A stretch of 64,000 bases of DNA, taken from contig PDSZ01000044.1 of the NCBI GenBank assembly GCA_002748705.1, forward strand, positions 26,042 to 90,041. The letters are read 5' to 3'. The notes beneath the pieces are model-generated. The model did no database searches and was not told the origin of the DNA. It saw only the letters and a program-made list of their open reading frames with translations. Below are positions 1-8,252 of the stretch, one piece after another. Within the stretch, counting starts at the first letter, position 1, and every line of letters starts with the position of its first letter. The position numbers and the translations under genes are program-made. This DNA comes from Candidatus Fermentibacterota bacterium (GTDB taxonomy: Bacteria; Fermentibacterota; Fermentibacteria; Fermentibacterales; Fermentibacteraceae).

Positions 1-184
1 TTCTGGATGTGTATACATTTCCTGCCAGAGGGACATACAATGTATTGCTAACACTTTGCCTCTCAATCATTGCTAAACCGCCTTCTATGCTGGAACAATT
101 TCTTCACAATTTGTTTATTGACAGTTATAATTCTGTAAAATGCTTATTACCTATGTGCCATATCTGTGAAGGGAATAAGGATTG

Positions 185-643
185 TCAGCCATCTGTGCTA
201 TTTCCCTTCAGGAGCTTTTTCCACCGTCGCTGACGGTGACGATAAAATATATGGGTAAACAGAAAAACAAACGGAGTCAGTAGTTTTGCCTGAATCTCTA
301 TTTCATCCCTGTAGCTTACCATCCCCGGCTTCGTCTCATTAAACGAGATTCTGTGATTCCATACAGGAACCAGCAGACCACTCTCGCAGCTTTCAATTGT
401 GTTCTGCTTCCGGTCTGCTTTTACCAGTTGAATAGTGTGGCTCCCCAGAGGAATAAAACTAAAGAGATAAAGCCTGAAAGAATACACCCCACCTTCCTCC
501 CATTTTCCGCTGAATGATTTGCGGTTGAGAGGAACAAATGTCAGAACAGGAGATGCCACAAACCGGAGTGATTCCTGTTTTGTGATTTCCTTCCAGAGTT
601 CTTCCTCTGTGCAACAGAAATGTGTAGAAACCTTCACAAACAT
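185..643 (-). CDS. SRPBCC/START-like domain protein
   Basis: This 152-residue protein has no signal peptide. Its order of features resembles small SRPBCC (polyketide cyclase/START-like) proteins that bind a hydrophobic ligand in a beta-grip pocket: an N-terminal strand followed by an ELWKEITK helix, a central series of beta strands around KWEEGGVYSFRL, and a long basic C-terminal helix (FLFTHIFYRHRQRRWKKLL). The ATG at 641-643 is not preceded by a clear Shine-Dalgarno site, so the start is provisional. It stands alone: the next gene in the same direction is almost 280 bases away. The ligand and role cannot be read from the sequence. The fold assignment is by eye and moderately confident. Confidence 0.6.
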   Translation of the reverse strand: MFVKVSTHFCCTEEELWKEITKQESLRFVASPVLTFVPLNRKSFSGKWEEGGVYSFRLYLFSFIPLGSHTIQLVKADRKQNTIESCESGLLVPVWNHRISFNETKPGMVSYRDEIEIQAKLLTPFVFLFTHIFYRHRQRRWKKLLKGNSTDG

Positions 644-851
644 TTTTCAATAAACCAGCTTAATATGACCACAGCAGCAGCCTTAAAGCTGTTCCCCTTT
701 AGTTGAAAGTCAGACGGTTCATGGAATGAATGCTACAGAACCATGCTGAATAACCTTTGGATTATGATAACAGTAAGAGTATTTCGGAAAAAGACCTTTC
801 AGCTGCCCTGCTGAGAAGAGAGATACTTCTGTTTGAAGACCGTCTGAAGCT

Positions 852-879
852 GACCGGAAAGAGATTCCTCTTTCCGGTC
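852..879 (-). terminator. Perfect 12-bp hairpin downstream of tdh
   Basis: GACCGGAAAGAG and CTCTTTCCGGTC form a perfect 12-bp stem around a 4-base loop, 41 bases beyond the tdh stop codon. No run of T follows on the minus strand, so it may be an RNA 3'-end stabiliser or a Rho-assisted stop and not a simple intrinsic terminator. Confidence 0.4.
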
Positions 880-919
880 TGTTGTGAAACCTGAAGCGAA
901 CCCTGAAAAACAGATAGTA

Positions 920-1870
920 TTACAGCTTTGCTCTGAGTTTTTCTATCATGTCCCTGGTCATTGATGCCATATCCCAGGCAGGTTTCCAGCCCCACTCATT
1001 TCTTGCAGCGCTGTCATCTATGGTGGCAGGCCAGGTGTCGGCAATAGCCTGTCTGAAATCCGGTTCGTATGAGACTCTGAATTCCGGAATATGCTTCTTT
1101 ATCTCTGCGGCAAGGGCACCTGCAGTGAATGAAAGTGCTGAAAGGTTGTACTCGCACGAATGGATCAGTTTGCTTTTATCAGCCTCTGCCAGGTCAATGG
1201 TGGCTTTGATGCAGTCAGGCATGTACATCATTGGAAGCATTGTGTCTTCTCTGACGAAGCAGGTGTACTCACCTTTCTCCACAGCCTGATAAAAAATATC
1301 CACAGCATAGTCGGTGGTACCTCCGCCTGGAGGCGTTTCACTGCTTATGATGCCAGGGTATCTGAGCCCTCTGATGTCTGCGCCGAGCCTCTTCACATAA
1401 TAATCTCCCAGCAGCTCTCCGCATACCTTGGTTACCCCATACATTGTTTTAGGCTTGAGAACTGTTTCCTGCGGAGTATTGAACCTTGGAGTTTCAGGGC
1501 CGAAAGCCGCAATGGAGCTTGGAATAACGACAGTTCCAAGTTTAAGTTCTACTGCTGCATCCATGATGTTTATCGAACCATTCATGTTCACAGACCAGCA
1601 CAGTGCAGGATTCTTCTCACCGGTGGCGCTCAGTATGGCTGCCATGTGGTAGATGGTATTGATTTCGTTCTGCCTGATCATGGAGTAGACCGCCTCACGG
1701 TCGGTAACATCAAGAACATCACAAGGTCCTGTTGAAGCAAGGTTACCTTGAGGTTTTCTGATATCTGTTGCAATGACATTCTCCGCACCGTAACGGCTGC
1801 GAAGCTCGCAGGTAAGCTCTGTGCCTATCTGCCCCATTGCTCCTGTAACAAGTACTTTCCTGTCTGTCAT
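920..1870 (-). CDS. tdh: L-threonine 3-dehydrogenase (SDR/epimerase type)
   Basis: The 316-residue protein is an extended short-chain dehydrogenase. It begins with a Rossmann glycine motif (GAMGQIG, residues 10-16), has an acidic residue after the second strand (IATDIRKP), a serine pair near 118-119 and the catalytic pair Tyr144/Lys148 (YGVTK). This is the layout of the bacterial SDR-type threonine dehydrogenases, which oxidise L-threonine with NAD+ to 2-amino-3-ketobutyrate. Length is right for that group. A GGAG site lies seven bases before the ATG. The partner enzyme Kbl is encoded at 8253-9497 on the same strand but is not adjacent. The main alternative is a nucleotide-sugar epimerase; the nearby kbl and the MGQIGTEL motif favour threonine dehydrogenase. 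Confidence 0.85.
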   Translation of the reverse strand: MTDRKVLVTGAMGQIGTELTCELRSRYGAENVIATDIRKPQGNLASTGPCDVLDVTDREAVYSMIRQNEINTIYHMAAILSATGEKNPALCWSVNMNGSINIMDAAVELKLGTVVIPSSIAAFGPETPRFNTPQETVLKPKTMYGVTKVCGELLGDYYVKRLGADIRGLRYPGIISSETPPGGGTTDYAVDIFYQAVEKGEYTCFVREDTMLPMMYMPDCIKATIDLAEADKSKLIHSCEYNLSALSFTAGALAAEIKKHIPEFRVSYEPDFRQAIADTWPATIDDSAARNEWGWKPAWDMASMTRDMIEKLRAKL

Positions 1871-1913
1871 TAGTGCTCTCCGGAGTTGTCAGTGTGGATC
1901 TATTCACGCAATT

Positions 1914-3236
1914 CTAAGGATTCACAGCGGTTATTTCAAGTATTCTCGTTCCAATGCCTATGTTGTCGATACCTTCTGTGCTCTCAAGTATTCCGAAAGC
2001 TGTGTAGCGGCAGTCCAGTCTCCTCTGACTGTCAAGCATAATGAAGAACTGACTTCCGCCTGTTCCCAATCCAGAATCAGCCATTCCAACTGTTCCTCTG
2101 ACAAAGGGTACGGTGTTGTTCTCGGCTGGAATGGAATACTCTGGCCCTCCGAAACCGTTGCCTTCAGGGCATCCTGCCTGAGCAACAAAACCTGGAATAA
2201 CCCGGTGAAACCAGATGCCGTTGTAAAAGCCTCTATCAGCCAGATACCAGAAACTCCTGCAGGTCACAGGAGCAGATTCCTTCAGCAGAATCATGGTCCA
2301 GCTGCCTGTATCTGTTTCTATCAGTACACTCTCTGGAACATCATTCAGCGCAGGCAGGTCTTCAGGCAGTTCTTTGGCAGGTGTCATTGCAAAGTTTCTG
2401 CCTGCTGCTTCAGCAGCAATTGCCCCCACCATCTGGTAAGGGTCTGTAAGAAGATAATCAAGCCTCTCTTCAGGTATTCTCCAGCCCAATTCCAGAAGTG
2501 CCATAAGTGCTGCAGCCCTCTTTGCAGGGTCAGAGCTGCTGTAGAGTGAATCCTCAAGAATGGGAACCTGGCCTGCTCCTGCAAGGGCCATATGACCCAG
2601 GGGCCCCTCCATTGCTGCCATGTCAAGAAGAACATCTGTTCTGCCTGCTGCTTTAGCAGCATTAAGCCTTACCTCATCAGAAGTGTCATCAAGCATGCTG
2701 AAGGCTGAATTCGGGTTTCTCTGTATCACCGCATTACGAACTGCAGGACATGGATCGTTCTGAAAAGCTGCTGCAGCCCCAGGAGGTGATGCCATTACGA
2801 AATAAAGCCTCTGAAGGTCAGTAAGGTTATCAGTGTTTACATCAGGAAGGCTGTTTCCTGATTCTGCCGCGTACCTGAGAATGGAAGTAAGGGTTCCGGC
2901 AGCAGGGTTTTCCGAAGGAACAGAAAGCTGTGTTCTTCCTGCGAACTCCCTCCATAGATTCCTTGTCTCTTCTGACAGGTCACTCCAGCTGCTGCAGAGA
3001 GCGTCCTCCAGTTCAAAAGAACCGTCAAGCGGCATACCGAAGGCCATAAGATGGAACTGCCTGAGAATGGCCTCGTCAAAAAGATCGGTTGATTCGGGCA
3101 TAAGAAAATCTTTGCCAAATTCCATTTCTGCCGAACTCTGAGCAGATAAAACCGGCCTTCCAGCCACCATACTGTCAAGTGCTGCCTGTGGAGTAATGGT
3201 TAAAACTACTGACATTGCTGCTATCAGCTGAAGCAT
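1914..3236 (-). CDS. Exported cyclophilin-type peptidyl-prolyl isomerase with HEAT-like repeats
   Basis: The C-terminal ~150 residues are a cyclophilin domain, with the strand VLIETDTGSWTMILL, the active-site segment FHRVIPGFVAQAG, and GTVGMAD and GSQFFIML. The arginine, phenylalanine and glutamine of the catalytic pocket are present. The N-terminal half is alanine-rich helical repeats with HEAT-like units (NSAFSMLDDTSDEVRLNAAKA). A hydrophobic N-terminus (MLQLIAAMSVVLTITPQAA) indicates export. I use the ATG at 3236 because a GGAGG site lies just upstream; a further ATG at 3248 precedes that site. The protein is about 440 residues. It probably folds or scaffolds periplasmic proteins. The tdh gene starts 43 bases downstream, so the two may be co-transcribed. 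Confidence 0.85.
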   Translation of the reverse strand: MLQLIAAMSVVLTITPQAALDSMVAGRPVLSAQSSAEMEFGKDFLMPESTDLFDEAILRQFHLMAFGMPLDGSFELEDALCSSWSDLSEETRNLWREFAGRTQLSVPSENPAAGTLTSILRYAAESGNSLPDVNTDNLTDLQRLYFVMASPPGAAAAFQNDPCPAVRNAVIQRNPNSAFSMLDDTSDEVRLNAAKAAGRTDVLLDMAAMEGPLGHMALAGAGQVPILEDSLYSSSDPAKRAAALMALLELGWRIPEERLDYLLTDPYQMVGAIAAEAAGRNFAMTPAKELPEDLPALNDVPESVLIETDTGSWTMILLKESAPVTCRSFWYLADRGFYNGIWFHRVIPGFVAQAGCPEGNGFGGPEYSIPAENNTVPFVRGTVGMADSGLGTGGSQFFIMLDSQRRLDCRYTAFGILESTEGIDNIGIGTRILEITAVNP

Positions 3237-3252
3237 TGAAACCTCCATACAA

Positions 3253-3281
3253 GTGCGAATCAGTGAAAAGTAAACTATAAT
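3253..3281 (+). promoter_or_regulatory. Possible thiC promoter
   Basis: A perfect TATAAT lies at 3276-3281. A weak -35-like GTGCGA lies 17 bases upstream. The predicted start of transcription leaves a leader of only about 40 bases before the thiC ATG, too short for a TPP riboswitch. Confidence 0.4.
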
Positions 3282-3326
3282 TCATAGCTGGCCTGAATGC
3301 CGGCGAATGAAAAATGAAAGGCTGAA

Positions 3327-4625
3327 ATGTCAAAAACTATCATAGAAATGGCAAATGCCGGTAAGGCATCTGAGAACCTGAAAAGAGCGCTTGAATACGA
3401 ACACCTCTCTGTTGAGGAAACTCTTTCCCGTATAGCCTGTGGACACGCAGTAGTTCCGGTGAACAACACAAGAGAAGTAAAGAAGCCTTGTCTTATCGGC
3501 GGTGGAAGCCGAATAAAGGTGAATGCCAACATAGGAAGTTCAATGGATCGTGAATCCATGGACGAAGAGCTTGAGAAACTCAGAGCAGCGGTTGCTTCAG
3601 GAGCCGACACAGTAATGGATCTTTCCACCGGACCTGAATGGAGGAACATACTTCATGAAATTGCCGAAAGAAGCCCAGTTCCTCTGGGAACTGTTCCTGT
3701 TTATCAGGTATTCGGTGTGGCCATGGACAACGGCAGGGATGTGGCAGATGTCTCAGCTGACGAAATATTCTCCGCTGTGGAGGATCACTGCAGGGCAGGA
3801 GTTGATTACCTGACACTGCACTGCGGAGTTACCAGAAGGTCTGTTGCATTGCTCAGAGAACAGGGCCGAAGAATGGGAATTGTTTCCCGTGGCGGCTCCC
3901 TTATGGCTGAATGGATGGAAAAGAGAGGAGAAGAGAATCCTCTCTATTCAGGATTCCACAGGCTTACAGAGATACTTCACAGCTATGATGTAACCTACTC
4001 CCTAGGTGACGGTCTCAGGCCTGGCTGCATATCCGACGCCGGCGACAGAGGTCAGATAGAAGAGCTTGTAACCCTTGGCGAGCTTCAGAGCCGTGCTCTT
4101 GCAGCAGGTGTTCAAACAATGATTGAAGGTCCGGGGCATGTGCCAATGAACAGCATAGCCGAAAACATCCGCATTCAGAAAAGCCTCTGCGGAGGGGCCC
4201 CTTTCTATGTTCTGGGGCCTATCGTAACTGATATTGCACCTGGTTATGATCACATTACCAGTGCAATCGGAGGAGCAATTGCCGCCTGGAACGGCGCCGA
4301 CTTCCTCTGTTATGTCACACCTGCTGAACATCTGCGACTGCCGGATATCAATGATGTGAAGAAAGGTGTTATCACAGCAAGAATAGCCGCCCATGCTGCT
4401 GACATAGCAAGGGGAGTGCCTGGAGCAATTAAACAGGACAATGACATGGCAGATGCCAGAGCCGCATTTGACTGGGAAAAGCAGTATCAGTGCTCACTTG
4501 ACCCTGCAACGGCCAGACAGTTCAGAAATGAAGCTCTTCCTGAAGACGGCGATGTCTGCTCCATGTGCGGACACCTGTGCGCGCTGAAGACAAGCAAAAG
4601 GGCAATGGACGGCAGCGAAAGCTGA
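3327..4625 (+). CDS. thiC: Phosphomethylpyrimidine synthase ThiC
   Basis: ThiC is a radical-SAM enzyme that rearranges aminoimidazole ribotide to hydroxymethylpyrimidine phosphate for thiamine synthesis. At 432 residues this is the short form without the extra N-terminal domain. Family motifs include GGGSRIKVNANIGSS, TVMDLSTGP, DYLTLHCGV, MIEGPGHVPMN and LGPIVTDIAPGYDHI. The [4Fe-4S] cysteines are C411, C414 and C418 in CSMCGHLCALK, spacing C-X2-C-X3-C. Many ThiC proteins have C-X2-C-X4-C. An AAAGG site precedes the ATG. No other thiamine gene is in the window and no TPP riboswitch is visible. Related BzaA/BzaB/BzaF-type enzymes, which make the benzimidazole of cobamides, share this fold, so ThiC is the most likely but not the only reading. 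Confidence 0.9.
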   Translation: MSKTIIEMANAGKASENLKRALEYEHLSVEETLSRIACGHAVVPVNNTREVKKPCLIGGGSRIKVNANIGSSMDRESMDEELEKLRAAVASGADTVMDLSTGPEWRNILHEIAERSPVPLGTVPVYQVFGVAMDNGRDVADVSADEIFSAVEDHCRAGVDYLTLHCGVTRRSVALLREQGRRMGIVSRGGSLMAEWMEKRGEENPLYSGFHRLTEILHSYDVTYSLGDGLRPGCISDAGDRGQIEELVTLGELQSRALAAGVQTMIEGPGHVPMNSIAENIRIQKSLCGGAPFYVLGPIVTDIAPGYDHITSAIGGAIAAWNGADFLCYVTPAEHLRLPDINDVKKGVITARIAAHAADIARGVPGAIKQDNDMADARAAFDWEKQYQCSLDPATARQFRNEALPEDGDVCSMCGHLCALKTSKRAMDGSES

Positions 4626-4629
4626 ACTG

Positions 4630-5856
4630 TCAGTTCCTCACAAGTTTATCAACATAGTACAGTGTTGATGGCACCACAGGAAATCCAACACTTGTTCTGT
4701 ACAACACAAACTCGTCAGGGTCCCATCTGAGACTCCTGAACACATCTGCAATCATCTCAGTGTAACAGGGAACCAGAGGAGTATAACCGCATCCTGTTCC
4801 TGAACCTATCATCAGGGGCTTGATGTTCATGGGAACAATATCACGGTCAGACCTGTAAGCAAGCGCTCCGCCGTGACTGTAGTAGTCGAACAACATCTTT
4901 GCTGACGGATTTCCCGCCATTGTATCAACCATGGTCTCATGAAAGAAAAGATCAAGAATAAGGTTCTGCACAGGTGTATATAGTCTTACAGAAACCTCGT
5001 GACAGGTCTCACCTTCATCAGGTGATACAGGGAAAATACCCCTTGATACAGTACCTGTTACTGTATCAATAAGGCTTGTATTCCCCACAGGACCGTCTCC
5101 AAGCTCATATACAGGTCCGCAATTCTGTGAGGTTACAGCTTTCAGGGCAGGAAGAGGATCACTGCAGTACTTTTCAAGAAAAGGTACCCGCTCCATAAGG
5201 TTGCAATGGGACCCTGATTCTATTGTCTCTGTAAAAAATTGCTCCTCATGAGTTTTACCTGCAAAGAAACACGGTGTATCGATCACCCACTTTACTCCAG
5301 GACGGTTTCGTCTGATAGCAAAGAGACCCTTCACTTCAGCAACATCAAGCATTCCCGTTTCTGCAGAAGGGCCGAAAAACCATGCATCAAGCTGTGTTTC
5401 CGCCTGAAGCCCCAGCAGATGGCTCTGAGCATAGTATGACTGCTTTCTCAGTGTATTCATAGCCTGGTCTCTGCCATCTCTTGAGCTGGCCATGAGCATC
5501 ATGTCCATGGAATGCCTGTCTCCTGAATGAATATCAATAATTTCATAGAAGTACTCTACAGCTCTGACTGCATTCTGGAGATAGCCCTTAGCAACCCCTT
5601 TGGACTTGCAGCTCTTGATAAATCTGCCGAAGGAGTGCCTTCCTGGAACAAACTGAGCTGCGAAGAAAAGGTCCTCTTCGTTGACTATCTTGTACATTCG
5701 CCATCCAAGTTTCTTGTCCAGCCCCAGTACCTGATAGACATCGTGGGGGCTCTCTACTTTTTCAGGAAGACAGTTAATAATTATTTTGATAGCTTTTCTA
5801 AGCTCCAGAATCGTTCTTGTCACATCCTCCTGAAAACGGGTAATGCTGCTTGACAT
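4630..5856 (-). CDS. Uncharacterised 408-residue cytoplasmic protein
   Basis: I do not recognise this family. The start is well supported: GGAGGAGG lies three bases before the ATG. There is no signal peptide or membrane segment. The first ~100 residues are helical and include VYQVLGLDKKLGWRMYKIV, which could be a helix-turn-helix or a simple helical bundle. The rest is mixed alpha/beta with several cysteines (residues around 200-250 and the GSGTGCGY segment near 350) but no obvious metal-binding pair. It converges with thiC, and the two stop codons are only about five bases apart. A DNA-binding N-terminus with a ligand-binding C-terminus is one possibility, but I assign no function. Confidence 0.75.
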   Translation of the reverse strand: MSSSITRFQEDVTRTILELRKAIKIIINCLPEKVESPHDVYQVLGLDKKLGWRMYKIVNEEDLFFAAQFVPGRHSFGRFIKSCKSKGVAKGYLQNAVRAVEYFYEIIDIHSGDRHSMDMMLMASSRDGRDQAMNTLRKQSYYAQSHLLGLQAETQLDAWFFGPSAETGMLDVAEVKGLFAIRRNRPGVKWVIDTPCFFAGKTHEEQFFTETIESGSHCNLMERVPFLEKYCSDPLPALKAVTSQNCGPVYELGDGPVGNTSLIDTVTGTVSRGIFPVSPDEGETCHEVSVRLYTPVQNLILDLFFHETMVDTMAGNPSAKMLFDYYSHGGALAYRSDRDIVPMNIKPLMIGSGTGCGYTPLVPCYTEMIADVFRSLRWDPDEFVLYRTSVGFPVVPSTLYYVDKLVRN

Positions 5857-6235
5857 ATTCCTCCTCCATTAAGCTGTAAATCATAATATCAGAACGAACC
5901 GTAAGAGCGGCAAGTAGGTATCAGAAGATGGAGAAAGCTGATTGCTTTGCTTGAAATAGTTAAATATATTAAATATAAATTAAATTAATTTCTATCATAT
6001 TTGCAGTCAAGCAAAGTTTATATATTCACCATACAGCTATCTGATGGCAGTATTGATGGTATTGCTGTTGATCGGTGGGGTTTCGAAAATATCTCTTCCT
6101 CCCCTGGAGGGTTGTTCTCAAAAGAGGAATTCGTTAGACTTTGCGCTTTCCTTCCATTTTGGCAATATATTCTTCTACCAGTCTACGAATAAGATTCACA
6201 TATTCTTAGCTTATTGAAAGGATATTATTGGATAT
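5857..6235. other. AT-rich divergent intergenic region
   Basis: About 380 bases separate the divergent genes at 4630-5856 and 6236-7480. Positions 5950-6000 are almost entirely A and T and probably carry promoters. A short open frame at 6001-6192 lacks a ribosome binding site and family resemblance, so I do not call it a gene. Confidence 0.5.
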
Positions 6236-7480
6236 ATGGGCATCATTCATTGCAGAATGTTTTCCCGTTCTCGAATGGATATTGTTGCAGCAGCTATTCT
6301 GCTTACAGGTATTGCGGTATCAGGAATCTCGGCAAAGCGTATCACCCCTATCCCTCCTGAAGATTATATCGCCTACGCCAGTGGATGGTTAGCTTCAGAT
6401 GAAGGCTTGAATCCTTATGTATATGCAAATGCAGCATCAAGTTCTGCTAAAGCAGATATAACTCTGCCTGAACAGTACAGTTTAGTTTATCCGCCACCAT
6501 TCCTCCTGTTGATGGAACCTTTAAGATTCCTTTCTCCATTAGAGTATTCAAGAATTTGGTTGATTATTCTCCTTCTTACTGGCTGGGCAGGAGTGTTTCT
6601 ATCCAGTAGAGTTATCACAAATACACATAAGAGACTGATGTTTGTTCTTTCGATAACTCTGTTGCTGTCTGTCAGTGGCCCAATGATTTCTGCAGTCAGA
6701 TGGGGACAGATTTCACCATTCCTGTTTTTTTCACTCGGTGTTGCGCTGTTCACAGGCCTGGATTCTCGTATCGGTGGAGCAGCTCTTTCTGTTTTTCTTC
6801 TGACAAAGATCGGGCTGACATCCGTGATTCTTGCGCTTAACAGCAGAAGAGCATGGGGAACACTTCTGATTGTTCTGCTCTCTCTGTCTATTCTGAGCAT
6901 TGCTCTGTACGGTTTGGAAATCTGGAGCAGCTATTTAGAATGGCTGGATATGGCCTCATCTGAGTGGACACTGTCCCGAAGCAACAACCTCAGCATATTT
7001 GGAATCACCACACTGTTGTCACAAAGCTGGTTTATCGATTCAGGAAATGATTTGCCACGAGCTGAGAGAGTCACTGAATATGCATATGCCCAACTTGCAG
7101 GGAAGGTTCTTGGAACTTTGGCTGTAATAGCTACGATGCTTATTTCTATTCTGATTCTCAATCACTGGAAACTCCAGGGGATTTGTGAAAAACTTGTTTC
7201 ACTTGACAGGGTTGTATCGGCAGCCTTGCTCGCATGGTTATCTGTCGGCGCATGCCCAATTGTATACGATCACTATGGTCTATTGCTCGTTCCACTTGTT
7301 GCCGTATCTTTTGCGAAGTTTTCCACACCATACGCATTAGTGATGTTTGCTTTTGCTTCCATCTGGTGTCTTCTTCCTGCTTCTTCCACAGGCATAGGTA
7401 TCATGCACTCAATTGTTTGCTTCGCCGGAACTCTGGTTTTCGCAGTGTTGTATTCACGCAAACAGCTTGAACGACCCTGA
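6236..7480 (+). CDS. GT87/DUF2029-type integral membrane glycosyltransferase
   Basis: This 414-residue protein has about ten hydrophobic segments from residue 15 to the end. It matches the polytopic GT87 (DUF2029) family, which uses polyprenyl-phosphate sugars on the outer face of the inner membrane. Supporting features are the first periplasmic loop with DYIAYASGWLAS and the motif YPPPFLLLMEPL, the segment WGQISPFLFFSLGVALF, and the following KIGL. The family acts in mannosylation or arabinosylation of glycolipids and cell-surface polymers. The substrate here is unknown. It is monocistronic, with an AT-rich upstream region and a convergent neighbour. The ATG at 6236 follows GGATAT; a second methionine at residue 8 is also possible. 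Confidence 0.75.
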   Translation: MGIIHCRMFSRSRMDIVAAAILLTGIAVSGISAKRITPIPPEDYIAYASGWLASDEGLNPYVYANAASSSAKADITLPEQYSLVYPPPFLLLMEPLRFLSPLEYSRIWLIILLLTGWAGVFLSSRVITNTHKRLMFVLSITLLLSVSGPMISAVRWGQISPFLFFSLGVALFTGLDSRIGGAALSVFLLTKIGLTSVILALNSRRAWGTLLIVLLSLSILSIALYGLEIWSSYLEWLDMASSEWTLSRSNNLSIFGITTLLSQSWFIDSGNDLPRAERVTEYAYAQLAGKVLGTLAVIATMLISILILNHWKLQGICEKLVSLDRVVSAALLAWLSVGACPIVYDHYGLLLVPLVAVSFAKFSTPYALVMFAFASIWCLLPASSTGIGIMHSIVCFAGTLVFAVLYSRKQLERP

Positions 7481-7556
7481 AGCTAACACACGATACAGCT
7501 GCCTGGCTGGGCGAAGCATATTCACGCATCGCAGTCAGTATGCTCATTCAGATTGA

Positions 7557-8195
7557 TCAGAACAATCCCGAAAACAGATCATCACCTGTTGTGGACAGAA
7601 CCGACAGTTCCTTCTCACCCCCTGCAAAGAAAATGCGCTTTGCCCCAAGAATTTCCCTGACTTTCCGGTCACCTGTAAGAATCAGCCTCTTGAACTCACC
7701 GGTGGAAAGAACTGTGATGTTGAGTTTCCTTGAAGTTTCCTCTGAAAAACTGCTTGTACATTCCTTAACTGCTTTCAGGGGGGTATCACCGATAACCAGA
7801 AGATTTATCGGCGAATTATCAAAAGCCTTTCCTTCCGCATAATCTCCATACACAAAAGCCATGCCCAGGGGCTCACTGCAGGAATTGAGACTTGAACGGA
7901 GAAGGTCAAGAAGACCGGTGGTCTTTGAAAATATCGCCCTGAGCTCTCCGTAGATAAGATTATTGATATTTGCTCTGTAATGAACCTGATTCCCTGCCCT
8001 CTGCCTTGTAATTATTCCAGCTGAGGCCAGTCTGCTCACTTCGCGCTGAACACCACCGCGACCGCAATCCACAAGCCTGATAAGCTCCAGCAGATAGAAA
8101 GACCTGTCCGGATTAAGAACGAAAACGGCCAGCACTTTCCTTCTTACTTTTCCGAACAGGCTCTCTCCAAGTACCTCATTCAAGTTTTTACTCAT
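7557..8195 (-). CDS. Winged-helix regulator fused to a degenerate nucleotidyltransferase domain
   Basis: Residues ~15-85 form an ArsR/MarR-like winged helix (RRKVLAVFVLNPDRSFYLLE, VQREVSRLASAGIITRQRAG, VHYRANINN). Residues ~105-185 resemble the MNT/DNA-polymerase-beta nucleotidyltransferase fold. The segment VYGDYAEGKAFDNSPINLLVIGD lines up with the usual GSxARG...SDIDLLV signature, but the GS is GD and both metal-binding aspartates are replaced (SPIN where SDID is expected). Catalysis is therefore unlikely, and the domain may sense a ligand or bind a partner. The 212-residue gene lies 57 bases downstream of kbl and could be co-transcribed with it. Related fusions are annotated as transcriptional regulators. 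No toxin partner such as a HEPN protein is next to it. Confidence 0.7.
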   Translation of the reverse strand: MSKNLNEVLGESLFGKVRRKVLAVFVLNPDRSFYLLELIRLVDCGRGGVQREVSRLASAGIITRQRAGNQVHYRANINNLIYGELRAIFSKTTGLLDLLRSSLNSCSEPLGMAFVYGDYAEGKAFDNSPINLLVIGDTPLKAVKECTSSFSEETSRKLNITVLSTGEFKRLILTGDRKVREILGAKRIFFAGGEKELSVLSTTGDDLFSGLF

Positions 8196-8252
8196 AACAG
8201 GTAGATGAGTACTTTTATCGGGTATGTCAACCTTAGGCAGCTGACAGAGGTA

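Noticed and set aside
9..233. Short plus-strand open frame at the left edge
   Set aside because: It overlaps the SRPBCC-like gene end and lacks a ribosome site or family resemblance.
3237..3326. TPP riboswitch upstream of thiC
   Set aside because: The leader is under 90 bases and lacks the conserved CUGAGA and related segments of the THI box.
6001..6192. 63-codon open frame in the AT-rich intergenic region
   Set aside because: It has a TTG start without a ribosome site and no family resemblance.
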